Shown one piece after another: positions 17,820 to 25,677 of a stretch of DNA of 64,000 nucleotides; position 1 is the stretch's first letter; each line of letters opens with the position of its first letter. The stretch is from Brevibacterium aurantiacum (GTDB lineage Bacteria; Actinomycetota; Actinomycetes; Actinomycetales; Brevibacteriaceae). Where the stretch lies: contig NZ_FXZB01000013.1 in the NCBI RefSeq assembly GCF_900169065.1, positions 1 to 64,000 on the forward strand, read 5' to 3'. The position numbers and the translations under genes were made by a program. The notes beneath the pieces were generated by a model. It searched no databases, was not told the origin of the DNA, and saw only the letters and a program-made list of their open reading frames with translations.

Positions 17820-18511
17820 GCCAGGCACCGTTCTACGTCTCACCGGAACAGCTGATGAAGGACCGGGCCGACTTCGCCCGCAAGGGCATCGCCCGAGGAC
17901 GGTCCGTGGTGGTTCTGCGCTACGACGAAGGCATCCTCCTGCTCGCGGAGAACCCCTCACCGACGCTGCATAAGATCGCCGAGATCTACGACCGCATCGG
18001 CTTCGCTGCCGTGGGGAAGTACAACGAATTCGAGACGATGCGCCAAGCCGGGGTGCGCTACGCCGACCTGCGCGGATACTCCTACCACCGCAGCGATGTC
18101 ACCGCTCGGGGCCTGACGAACGCCTACGCACAGACCCTGGCCGGGGTCTTCACCACAGAGTCGAAGCCCTTCGAAGTCGAACTCGTCGTCGCCGAACTCG
18201 GCCTGACCGCCGACACAGATCAGCTCTACCGCCTCAGCTACGACGGCTCGGTGATGGATGAGACCGAGCACGTGGCCATCGGCGGGCAGGCCGATGCGAT
18301 CACCGCAACACTGAAGGACCTGAGGACCTCGGTGATGCCGCTGAGCGAGGTCTTCGACCATGGTGTTCGCGCACTCGCCATCGCCACCTCTGGGACCTTG
18401 GCGACCAAGGATCTCGAAGCAGCGGTGCTTGATCGCAACGCCAGCGGACACCGCACATTCAAACGACTCAGCGACGCCCTGATGGTCTCGCTGCGGGAAG
18501 ACGAGGACTGA
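17816..18511 (+). CDS. prcA: 20S proteasome subunit alpha
   Basis: A 231-residue alpha subunit that forms the outer gated rings of the 20S core. The N-terminus (YVSPEQLMKDRADFARKGIARG) is the gating region; RSVVVLRYDEGILLLAENPS and IYDRIGFAAVGKYNEF are typical of actinobacterial PrcA. No N-terminal Thr nucleophile is expected. Starts are coupled: ATGA with prcB and TGATG with pafA. The alpha-ring pocket would normally accept the Mpa C-terminal tyrosine tail, which is missing from Mpa here. Confidence 0.96.
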   Translation: MSQAPFYVSPEQLMKDRADFARKGIARGRSVVVLRYDEGILLLAENPSPTLHKIAEIYDRIGFAAVGKYNEFETMRQAGVRYADLRGYSYHRSDVTARGLTNAYAQTLAGVFTTESKPFEVELVVAELGLTADTDQLYRLSYDGSVMDETEHVAIGGQADAITATLKDLRTSVMPLSEVFDHGVRALAIATSGTLATKDLEAAVLDRNASGHRTFKRLSDALMVSLREDED

Positions 18512-19914
18512 TGGCCAGAATCTACGGCCTCGAAACCGAATACGGTCTCGCTCACTCGGCAGGAGAGGGCGATCGACGGATCGGCCCGGAGGAGATCGCA
18601 CGCTACCTGTTCCGACCCGTTGTCGAGTGGGGACGCTCCTCGAACGTGTTCCTGCCCAACGGTTCGCGGCTCTACCTTGATGTGGGATCCCATCCCGAAT
18701 ACGCCACCGCGGAATGCGACAAGCTCAGCGACCTCCTCACCCAGGACCGGGCAGGGGAGTCACTGATGATCGATCTGCTGAATCAGGCCCAGGCGAGTAT
18801 CGAAGCAGATGGCCTCGGCGGCAGAATCCACATGGTCAAGAACAATACGGACGCGGCCGGGAACTCGTACGGCTCGCACGAGAACTTCCTCATCCGCCGC
18901 AACCTCGATTTCAACCGTCTCACCACGGTGCTGTTGCCGTTCCTCGTGTCCAGGCAGCTGTTGGTGGGGGCCGGGGCCATCATTCCCGCACAGTCCTCGT
19001 TCCAACCCGATGTCGAGGCCAACCAGTCGGAGATGATGTTCGGACTCTCGGCACGTTCGGATGTGATGTGGGAGGGACTGTCCTCGGCCACAACCCGATC
19101 ACGCCCGATCATCAACGCCCGGGACGAGCCCCATGCCGACGCGGAGAAGTACCGCCGGCTGCACGTCATCGTCGGTGACTCCTCGATGTCGACAGCCACC
19201 TCGGCGCTCAAGATCGGGTCCGCCGTGCTCATGCTCGACCTCATCGAACAGGGAGCACGGATCCCCGAACACGGCCTGCGCCACCCCGTCCGCGACATCC
19301 GTCTCGTCGCCAGGGACCTCACGGGCTCGGTCAAACTCGAACGCACCGACGGGACGACGATCACCCCGCTGAATCTGCTCGCCGACTATCGAGACCGTGC
19401 TCGAGTCATCGTCGACAACGGCGACCACAGCCTCGGCGACGATGGCATGGCCGAATACGTCATCGACCTGTGGACCAGAATGCTTGAGGCGGTCGAGTCT
19501 CAGGACTTCTCCGCCGTTGACCACGAGATCGATTGGGTGATGAAGAAGACCCTCATCGATCGAGCCCTGGCCCGGGGCATCGATGACGTCACGGATGCCC
19601 GCATCTCCCGCCTCGACATCGCCTATCACGACATCACTCCCGAGACCGGCCTGTTTCCGAAGCTGGAGCGGACAGGGATGGCGAAGAACCTGGTCTCCGC
19701 CGAGGCACGGGAGAAGGCGAAGGACATTCCGCCGACGAGCACACGAGCAGCGATCCGCGGCGAATTCGTCCGTGCCGCTCATGCCGCACGCCGAGACTAC
19801 ACGGTCGACTGGGTGCATCTGCGACTCAACGACGAATCCGGTCGGGCCGTGGCACTGAAGAACCCCTTCGAGCCCACACACCCACAGGCCGAAGCTCTCA
19901 TCGCGGGCCTGTAA
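18511..19914 (+). CDS. pafA: Pup-protein ligase
   Basis: A 467-residue glutamine-synthetase-like ligase that joins deamidated Pup to substrate lysines using ATP. The start is IYGLETEYGL (ATP/metal glutamates); the catalytic Asp is D57 in YLDVGSHPEYAT; NNTDAAGNSYGSHENF and RDEPHADAEKYRRLH match the Dop paralogue. It lacks the Dop loop. Unlike Mycobacterium, where pafA is several genes away, it is directly fused into the prcBA operon here by a 1-bp stop/start overlap (TGATG). Confidence 0.96.
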   Translation: MARIYGLETEYGLAHSAGEGDRRIGPEEIARYLFRPVVEWGRSSNVFLPNGSRLYLDVGSHPEYATAECDKLSDLLTQDRAGESLMIDLLNQAQASIEADGLGGRIHMVKNNTDAAGNSYGSHENFLIRRNLDFNRLTTVLLPFLVSRQLLVGAGAIIPAQSSFQPDVEANQSEMMFGLSARSDVMWEGLSSATTRSRPIINARDEPHADAEKYRRLHVIVGDSSMSTATSALKIGSAVLMLDLIEQGARIPEHGLRHPVRDIRLVARDLTGSVKLERTDGTTITPLNLLADYRDRARVIVDNGDHSLGDDGMAEYVIDLWTRMLEAVESQDFSAVDHEIDWVMKKTLIDRALARGIDDVTDARISRLDIAYHDITPETGLFPKLERTGMAKNLVSAEAREKAKDIPPTSTRAAIRGEFVRAAHAARRDYTVDWVHLRLNDESGRAVALKNPFEPTHPQAEALIAGL

Positions 19915-19950
19915 GATCTCAGTGATCTGGTCTTGAACGAAAGGAACCAC

Positions 19951-20907
19951 GTGCGCACAAAAGTGCTCGCCGTCATCGCGGCCGCCACACTGCTGCTGTC
20001 CGCCTGCGGGCAGGGCGAGGAGGCGGAGGACACTGCAAGTGCCCCGGCTTCCGTCTCGGCCGAAGACGCGAAGTCGACCAGCCTCGACGACGTCACCGTC
20101 AAGGGCAAGGTCGGGGAGAAGCCGAAGGTCAGCTTCGAGGCACCCCTGGTCGTCGACAAGACCGGGAAGTCGGTCATCAGCGAAGGCAAGGGTGACAAGG
20201 TCGCCGACGGCGAACAGGTCACCGCGCAGATGACCCTGATCTCGGGCACGACCGGGAAACAGATCGAGTCGAGCTACGACTCGAAGTCACCGGCCGGGTT
20301 CCCCATGGACAAGAGCCAGATCTCCGAGGATCTGTACAACGCGCTTTTGGACGCGAAGGTCGGGTCGCGTGTGCTCATGTCGCTCAACGGCAGCGCACAG
20401 GAGGGTCAGCCCGCTGAGACGCTCGTCTACGTCATCGACATCGAGAAGACCACGAAGCCGCTGACTCGCGCCGAAGGCAAGAAGATCGACCAGTCGAAGA
20501 ACCCCGTGACCGTCAAGTGGGCAGACAACGGTGAACCCTCGATCTCGAAGCCCAAGGGCAAGGCCCCGAAGGAACTCGAGTCGTACACCACGATCGAGGG
20601 CGAGGGACCGAAGGTCAAAGAGGGCCAGAACGTGGCCGTGCACTACTCCGGTTGGCTCTGGGACGACAATTCGAAGTACTTCGACTCGAGCTGGCAGGAT
20701 GGTCGTGGACCCTTCGCCGTCGACCCAGTCGGTCAGGCTCAGGTCATCGACGGATGGAACGAAGGTCTCGTCGGTGCGAAGGTCGGCAGCCAGATCGTCC
20801 TCGTCATTCCGCCCGACAAAGGATATGGAGAGCAGGGCAGCCCGCCGAGCATTCCCGGCAACGCCACCCTCGTGTTCGTCATCGACGTCCTCTCCGCTCA
20901 GGGCTGA
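19951..20907 (+). CDS. FKBP-type peptidyl-prolyl isomerase, lipoprotein
   Basis: A 318-residue exported protein. A lipobox-type signal peptide (LLLSAC, Cys near residue 19) predicts membrane anchoring on the outer face. The C-terminal 110 residues form an FKBP domain with VAVHYSGWLWDDN, FDSSW, VIDGWNEGLVGAKVG and IPPDKGYGEQG. The preceding region shows a second, degenerate FKBP-like module (about 75-160). GTG 19951 is chosen because it follows AAAGGA and begins right before the basic N-region of the signal. It lies shortly downstream of pafA and may be read through from that operon. Confidence 0.88.
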   Translation: MRTKVLAVIAAATLLLSACGQGEEAEDTASAPASVSAEDAKSTSLDDVTVKGKVGEKPKVSFEAPLVVDKTGKSVISEGKGDKVADGEQVTAQMTLISGTTGKQIESSYDSKSPAGFPMDKSQISEDLYNALLDAKVGSRVLMSLNGSAQEGQPAETLVYVIDIEKTTKPLTRAEGKKIDQSKNPVTVKWADNGEPSISKPKGKAPKELESYTTIEGEGPKVKEGQNVAVHYSGWLWDDNSKYFDSSWQDGRGPFAVDPVGQAQVIDGWNEGLVGAKVGSQIVLVIPPDKGYGEQGSPPSIPGNATLVFVIDVLSAQG

Positions 20908-20968
20908 GACTCAGTTCGCGAAGAACTGGGTCCCTGAACACCACAGAACCACGACATAAGGAGACACC

Positions 20969-21343
20969 ATGAGCAAGCAGAAACCAGTCGTCGAATTCCC
21001 CGGAACAGAGGCTCCGACCGAACTCGTCATCGTTGATGACATCATCGGTGACGGCGCCGAGGCGGCTCCCGGTCATACCGTGAGCGTGAACTACGTCGGC
21101 ATCGCCCATTCAACCGGTGAAGAGTTCGACGCCTCCTACAACCGCGGGACCCCGCTCGAGTTCCGTCTCGGATCCGGCATGGTCATCTCCGGCTGGGATC
21201 AGGGAATCCAAGGCATGAAGGTCGGCGGTCGGCGTACGCTGCAGATCCCACCGCACCTGGCCTACGGCGATCAGGGTGCAGGCGGCGTCATCAAGCCCGG
21301 CGAATCACTGATCTTCGTCTGCGATCTCGAAGGCGTCCGCTGA
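20969..21343 (+). CDS. FKBP-type peptidyl-prolyl cis-trans isomerase, cytosolic
   Basis: A 124-residue single-domain FKBP with all typical segments: VSVNYVGIAHSTGEEFDASYNRG, FRLGSGMVISGWDQGIQGMKVGG and IPPHLAYGDQGAGG. No signal peptide. It would accelerate proline isomerisation during folding in the cytoplasm. ATG 20969 follows an AAGGAGA ribosome site. It and the lipoprotein FKBP upstream are a tandem pair common near pafA in actinobacteria. Confidence 0.93.
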   Translation: MSKQKPVVEFPGTEAPTELVIVDDIIGDGAEAAPGHTVSVNYVGIAHSTGEEFDASYNRGTPLEFRLGSGMVISGWDQGIQGMKVGGRRTLQIPPHLAYGDQGAGGVIKPGESLIFVCDLEGVR

Positions 21344-21362
21344 GACACTGAAAACTGATGAG

Positions 21363-21390
21363 CTCTCCTCAGCCCTGGGGCTGAGGAGAG
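21363..21390. terminator. 12-bp stem-loop after the FKBP gene
   Basis: A perfect 12-bp stem (21363-21374 with 21379-21390) and tetraloop between convergent genes. There is no T tract; termination in either direction is plausible but unproven. Confidence 0.58.
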
Positions 21391-21406
21391 TGTGGCCGCC
21401 GCGGCT

Positions 21407-22531
21407 TCAGAGCTCGGCGGCCAGCCTGCCCGCCGCGGCGGCAGCGAGAAACGCTGCCGCATCGGCGGGCAGCTTTCGTCCCATCGTCGACAGAGCCACC
21501 GGTGAGGACTTGAGCCCGGACCACAGTCCCTCCAGGCTCACGTCGACCTGATTGTGCATGTGCAGCATCGGCAGCTGTGCCGCTGCGACCTCGGCCACGA
21601 CGGCGGGGTCGGTGTCCATCTCTCGACGGTCCGCCTCGGCGAGGGTGGAGAAGTCCGGGACCGGAATCGTCATTCCGGGGCGGGCGATCTCTGCCAGAGA
21701 GGTCAGCGAATGGTGGGAGATGCCGAAGTGTCTGCCCCGAGCATCGGCATTGGACATCCGGAGGACACCTACCGGGGTCCCGCCCAGCAGGGCAGCGGCA
21801 TTGAGGTGCTCGCCGGTGACCAGACCCGAATAGCCGTATTTGGTGCCGGTGCCCAGGTTCCCCGGACCCTGCGCGACGATGGTGATATCGGCGCCCAGAA
21901 CATGTTTGGCGGCCAGCAGTCCGGTGTGAATGGTCACAGCTTCGAGATCGGCACCCCAGGATTGGCCGGTGCTGATCGTTCCGTGCAGCCAGCCGGCGTC
22001 CTTGAGCCCGGCGGCGGCTTGGGAGAAGCTGGCGGGCAGTGCCGCACCGTCGCTGAGGACATAGGCGATCCGTGCCTCGGGCCGCACCGTCCGGATGCCG
22101 GCGATGATGGCAGGCAGCGCCGAATGCAGGTCCGCAGCGAGCACCGGCATGTCGTGCAGCGTCTCTTCGCTGGCGAGGGTCTCGTGGTGCTCCGATTCCT
22201 GATCGTCGACGCCGAGGACCATCGTCTGCAGAGGGGAGTAGCGGTCCTTGACCAGATGCCCCGGCCCCTCCGGCGGGTCGGCCGGAAGCGCATCGGGCAG
22301 GGCGATGACGAGACCGAAACCACCGGTGCCCAGACGTTTGGTCAGAGCCGAGACGTTGAGCAGGACCGTGTCTCCGACCTGCGGATGCCCGATCGCCTCG
22401 GTGTACGCCACGGCCTTGATGTGTGTGATCGTCGTGCCTGGCAGCGCCTGGTCAATATCGGCCTCGACCTCTGTGTATCCTGGCCGGGTGGAGCGAATCG
22501 TGGTCACGGTTCCTCTGCGCCAATGAATCAT
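21407..22531 (-). CDS. DUF3866 family protein
   Basis: A 374-residue conserved actinobacterial protein of unknown function. It begins MIHWRRGTVT and has GDTVLLNVSALTKRLGTGGFG, HYRYSPLQ-like and QSWGADLEAVT segments, and AQGPGNLGTGTKYGYSG, which fit DUF3866. No membrane segments or known catalytic motif are evident. In actinobacteria it is usually next to pafB. ATG 22531 is 7 nt after TAGTCT, so the message is likely leaderless. It is divergent from pafB with 40 bp between starts. Confidence 0.86.
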   Translation of the reverse strand: MIHWRRGTVTTIRSTRPGYTEVEADIDQALPGTTITHIKAVAYTEAIGHPQVGDTVLLNVSALTKRLGTGGFGLVIALPDALPADPPEGPGHLVKDRYSPLQTMVLGVDDQESEHHETLASEETLHDMPVLAADLHSALPAIIAGIRTVRPEARIAYVLSDGAALPASFSQAAAGLKDAGWLHGTISTGQSWGADLEAVTIHTGLLAAKHVLGADITIVAQGPGNLGTGTKYGYSGLVTGEHLNAAALLGGTPVGVLRMSNADARGRHFGISHHSLTSLAEIARPGMTIPVPDFSTLAEADRREMDTDPAVVAEVAAAQLPMLHMHNQVDVSLEGLWSGLKSSPVALSTMGRKLPADAAAFLAAAAAGRLAAEL

Positions 22532-22571
22532 GGTCCTAAGACTATCGCCCGCATTAGGTTACGGTGGAATT
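22532..22571. promoter_or_regulatory. divergent leaderless-type promoters (DUF3866 / pafB)
   Basis: Minus strand: TAGTCT (complement of 22539-22544) ends 7 nt before ATG 22531. Plus strand: TACGGT (22560-22565) ends 6 nt before GTG 22572. Confidence 0.5.
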
Positions 22572-23594
22572 GTGAATGCACCCCGCGCCAGTCGACAGAG
22601 GCAGCAGACCGAGCGTCTGATGAACCTGCTGATCGCTCTGAGAGCCGCCCGCGGATGGGTCTCCAGGAAGACCCTGATGAGTGCCATCGACGGCTACGCA
22701 GGCCTTGACGACATCGCCTTCGACCGCAAGTTCTCCCGTGACAAGGAGCTGTTGCGGCATATGGGGATCACGATCGCCACCCGAGCCGAACACGATGCCT
22801 ATTCGGATACCGGGGAGACGGGTTACCGGATCTCCGCCGATGACTATGCCATGGACGACGTTGAGCTCACCCCTGCCGAAGCGGCGGCGGTAGCCGTGGC
22901 GGCACAGTTCTGGTCCGATACCGAACTCGGCGAGTCCAGTTCTCAGGCCCTGACGAAGCTTCGTGCCCTTGGCATCGACCTCACCGAGGCAGGACCAGGT
23001 CGTGTCGAAGCCAACCAGGGTCCTGCCGCACGCAAGCTCGGCAGCGTGAACTTCGCCACCGCCCTCCACCACATCAACGCACGTGAGGCCATCAGCTTCA
23101 AATATCACAAACCAGGTCAGAGCCCCCGCAAGGTCAAGCTCGAACCCTATGCGCTGCTCAGCCGCGGTGACCGTGTCTACCTCCTCGGCCACGACATCGA
23201 CCGTGGTGCTCAGCGCACCTTCCGGCTCTCCCGGGTCGAGGGCAAGCTGACGAAGCTCGGCGGCCGCGACCCCGGTGACTACGAGATTCCCGCTGACTTC
23301 GCACCCCACGTGGCCTTGAACTCGAGCACGGAGATGGCTGTCGTCGCCGAGGCGAAGCTGCGCATCCGTGCCCACCGTGCCGACCCGCTGGTCCGGCGAC
23401 AGGTCCGCACCGAGGACGATGCCATCATCGTCGAATTCACCGATGCGGCCTCACTTGCCGCGGAGATCGTGAGCTTCGGAACAGCAGTCGTCGTGCTTGA
23501 GCCTGCGGAACTGGTCCAGGCTGTCGACGATCGTCGGCACACGGTCAGGGAGTCCCTCAAACGACTCGGAGGTCGCAATGTCCTCAGCGCGTGA
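22572..23594 (+). CDS. pafB: WYL-domain transcriptional regulator PafB
   Basis: A 340-residue regulator with an N-terminal winged helix-turn-helix (RQQQTERLMNLLIAL-like region, about 5-75) and a WYL domain in the second half (ISFKYHK...KLEPYALLSRGDRVYLLGHD). With PafC it forms the activator of the RecA-independent mycobacterial DNA-damage regulon. GTG 22572 is preferred because homologues start shortly before RQ-TERL and a TACGGT hexamer is 6 nt upstream. Its 3' end overlaps pafC by 17 bp. Confidence 0.92.
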   Translation: MNAPRASRQRQQTERLMNLLIALRAARGWVSRKTLMSAIDGYAGLDDIAFDRKFSRDKELLRHMGITIATRAEHDAYSDTGETGYRISADDYAMDDVELTPAEAAAVAVAAQFWSDTELGESSSQALTKLRALGIDLTEAGPGRVEANQGPAARKLGSVNFATALHHINAREAISFKYHKPGQSPRKVKLEPYALLSRGDRVYLLGHDIDRGAQRTFRLSRVEGKLTKLGGRDPGDYEIPADFAPHVALNSSTEMAVVAEAKLRIRAHRADPLVRRQVRTEDDAIIVEFTDAASLAAEIVSFGTAVVVLEPAELVQAVDDRRHTVRESLKRLGGRNVLSA

Positions 23595-24465
23595 ACGACT
23601 CACCCGGCTGCTGAGCCTGGTGCCCTATCTCGATGCCCATCCGGGAGCAGATCTCGAGGAGACCGCCGGATATTTCAACATCGACTCGGACACCCTCATC
23701 GATGACCTGCAGCTCCTCTTCGTCACCGGTCGGCCCGGGCACATGCCCGATGATCTCATCGATGCCAGCTGGGAAGGCGGGAAGATCTACATCTCCAACG
23801 CCGAGGAGGTCTCCGTCCCGGTCCGCCTCAGTGCGGAGGAGGCAGGGGTTCTCGTCCTGGCTCTCGAACTCATCGATACGCTGCCGGGTCTCGACACTCA
23901 GGCAGTGCGGACGGCGGCAGAGAAACTCAGGCTGGCGGCGGGGGAGAACCTGCACACCCCGGTCGAGGTCAGTCCGATCCCCGCTGATGAGGAGCTCATG
24001 ACCTTCCTTAAGCAGGCCATCGACGCCGAGGCCGCGGTCGAGATCGACTACTACGTCGCTTCCCGAGACGAACTCACTCGGCGGATCGTCGCCCCCAGCC
24101 GGCTCGTCCCCGGCGCAGACTGGTACCTGGATGCCTGGTGCTACAGCGCCCAGGCTCCGCGGCGCTTCGCCCTGAGCAGCATCCGCTCCTGGAACTCCGC
24201 TGTTCATCCTCCACTGGGCGTCGGCGATCAGCAGTCGAGTGCGCATGAGGTCACCATGACACTGGCCCCGGATGGAGCATGGCTCGCGGATGAACTCGAG
24301 TTGAGTGAGCGTGAATACTTCGCCAACGGTGAGCCAAGTGTGCGGATTCGATTCCTTGTGCACTCCGTCGACTGGTTGAGTCGTTTCCTGCTGTGCCATG
24401 CCGACGTCATCACCGACATCGACGACAGCGACGCGGTGGAAGCCGCGCTGCAGCGCCTGGGCTGA
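23578..24465 (+). CDS. pafC: WYL-domain transcriptional regulator PafC
   Basis: A 295-residue partner of PafB. The N-terminal HTH is partly degenerate (RLTRLLSLVPYLDAHPGADLEETAGYF), and the WYL domain follows (VEIDYYVASRDELTRRIVAPSRLV, DWYLDAWCYSAQAPRRFALSSI). Overlap with pafB makes co-translation and heterodimer formation likely. ATG 23578 lies in GCAATG inside the pafB 3' end; a longer in-frame extension exists but lies wholly within pafB. Confidence 0.92.
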   Translation: MSSARERLTRLLSLVPYLDAHPGADLEETAGYFNIDSDTLIDDLQLLFVTGRPGHMPDDLIDASWEGGKIYISNAEEVSVPVRLSAEEAGVLVLALELIDTLPGLDTQAVRTAAEKLRLAAGENLHTPVEVSPIPADEELMTFLKQAIDAEAAVEIDYYVASRDELTRRIVAPSRLVPGADWYLDAWCYSAQAPRRFALSSIRSWNSAVHPPLGVGDQQSSAHEVTMTLAPDGAWLADELELSEREYFANGEPSVRIRFLVHSVDWLSRFLLCHADVITDIDDSDAVEAALQRLG

Positions 24466-24564
24466 GCCCGGTCTTCGCGTTCCCGCCCTGCCGTGCGGCG
24501 AGGATGAAAGGCACAGCCACAGAGCGTAGAATCTTTCACAGCAGACAACAGTCAAGGAGTCCCC

Positions 24565-24846
24565 ATGAAACCGAGTTTCGTGCAGATCGCGATCGTGATC
24601 CTCATCATCGTGATCATTTTCGGCGCACCCAAGCTGCCGGCGCTGGCCAGAAGCCTTGGTCAGTCGATGAAGATCTTCAAATCCGAGGTCAAGGATCTCC
24701 GTGATGACGACGAGCCCAAGAAGACGGAACCGGGCGAACTCAACCGCGAAGCGACCGAAAACGACACCTCGACAACCGCCGAGGCTGCTCGAAAGCCTGA
24801 GCAGCCTGCGAAGGAAAAGCAGGATCCGCAGTCTCACGAGAAGTGA
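24565..24846 (+). CDS. tatA: Sec-independent translocase subunit TatA
   Basis: A 93-residue TatA/E protein: a short periplasmic N-tail, one membrane helix (about 6-20), the conserved FGAPKLPALARSLG hinge/amphipathic helix, and a charged C-terminal cytoplasmic tail. It forms the pore-like oligomer of the twin-arginine pathway for folded proteins. ATG 24565 follows AAGGAG. The stop overlaps the tatC start (GTGA). A TAGAAT hexamer at 24527-24532 is a candidate -10. Confidence 0.94.
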   Translation: MKPSFVQIAIVILIIVIIFGAPKLPALARSLGQSMKIFKSEVKDLRDDDEPKKTEPGELNREATENDTSTTAEAARKPEQPAKEKQDPQSHEK

Positions 24847-25670
24847 AAGAGCACAACAACCGGCGTTCGGCTTCGGCACGTAGGAAGAATCCCGAACGGA
24901 AGATGCCCGTCGTCGGGCATCTCATCGAACTCCGCAACCGCAGCCTTGTCGCGGCGATCGCAATCGCCCTCGGAGCCGTCGCCGGATGGTTCCTCTACGA
25001 CCCGGTCCTCGACATCCTGCAGGAGCCGATCCGCAGCATCCGAGCCTCGGGGGACCGGACCGCGGAGATCAACTTCGCCGGAGTCGCCTCCCCGTTCGAC
25101 CTGAAGATCAAACTGTCGTTCTTCATCGGCATCTTCCTGTCCTGTCCGATCTGGCTCTACGAGGTCTGGGCGTTCATCGTTCCGGGGTTGACGAAGAAGG
25201 AGAAGCTGTACTCCGTCGGCTTCCTCGGCGCAGCCATTCCGCTGTTCCTCGCGGGCTCGACCATGGCCTTCTTCGCCCTTCCCAACGCCGTCAAAGCACT
25301 GACGTCCTTCACGCCGGCAGGCGGCACCAACATCATCCCCGCCCAGGACTACCTGAGCTTTGTGATGGTCATCATCGTGGTCTTCGGACTCGCATTCGTC
25401 CTGCCGGTACTCATGGTCGGACTCAACATGTTGGGTATCCTCTCAGCCGTCAGGATCCAGAAGTCCTGGCGGGTGATTGTGATGATCGTGTTCCTGTTCG
25501 CCGCCATCGCCACCCCCACCCCCGACGCCATGTCGATGTTCTTCCTGGTCATCCCGATGCTTACGCTGTTTGCTGTGGCATGGGTGATCTGCCTGTTCAG
25601 CGACCGGAGACGCAAGAGACGACTCATCGCCCAGGGCCTGTGGGTCGACCCCGACGAACCGATTGACTGA
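24843..25670 (+). CDS. tatC: Sec-independent translocase subunit TatC
   Basis: A 275-residue, six-helix receptor for twin-arginine signals. The N-terminal cytoplasmic MPVVGHLIELRNR with the conserved Glu, and the F-x-A-P-x-like periplasmic region SPFDLKIKLSFFIG, are typical. The start is a GTG overlapping the tatA stop by 4 bp. A basic C-terminal tail follows the last helix. The tatAC-helY order matches Mycobacterium. Confidence 0.95.
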   Translation: MKEHNNRRSASARRKNPERKMPVVGHLIELRNRSLVAAIAIALGAVAGWFLYDPVLDILQEPIRSIRASGDRTAEINFAGVASPFDLKIKLSFFIGIFLSCPIWLYEVWAFIVPGLTKKEKLYSVGFLGAAIPLFLAGSTMAFFALPNAVKALTSFTPAGGTNIIPAQDYLSFVMVIIVVFGLAFVLPVLMVGLNMLGILSAVRIQKSWRVIVMIVFLFAAIATPTPDAMSMFFLVIPMLTLFAVAWVICLFSDRRRKRRLIAQGLWVDPDEPID

Positions 25671-25677
25671 GAGAGCC

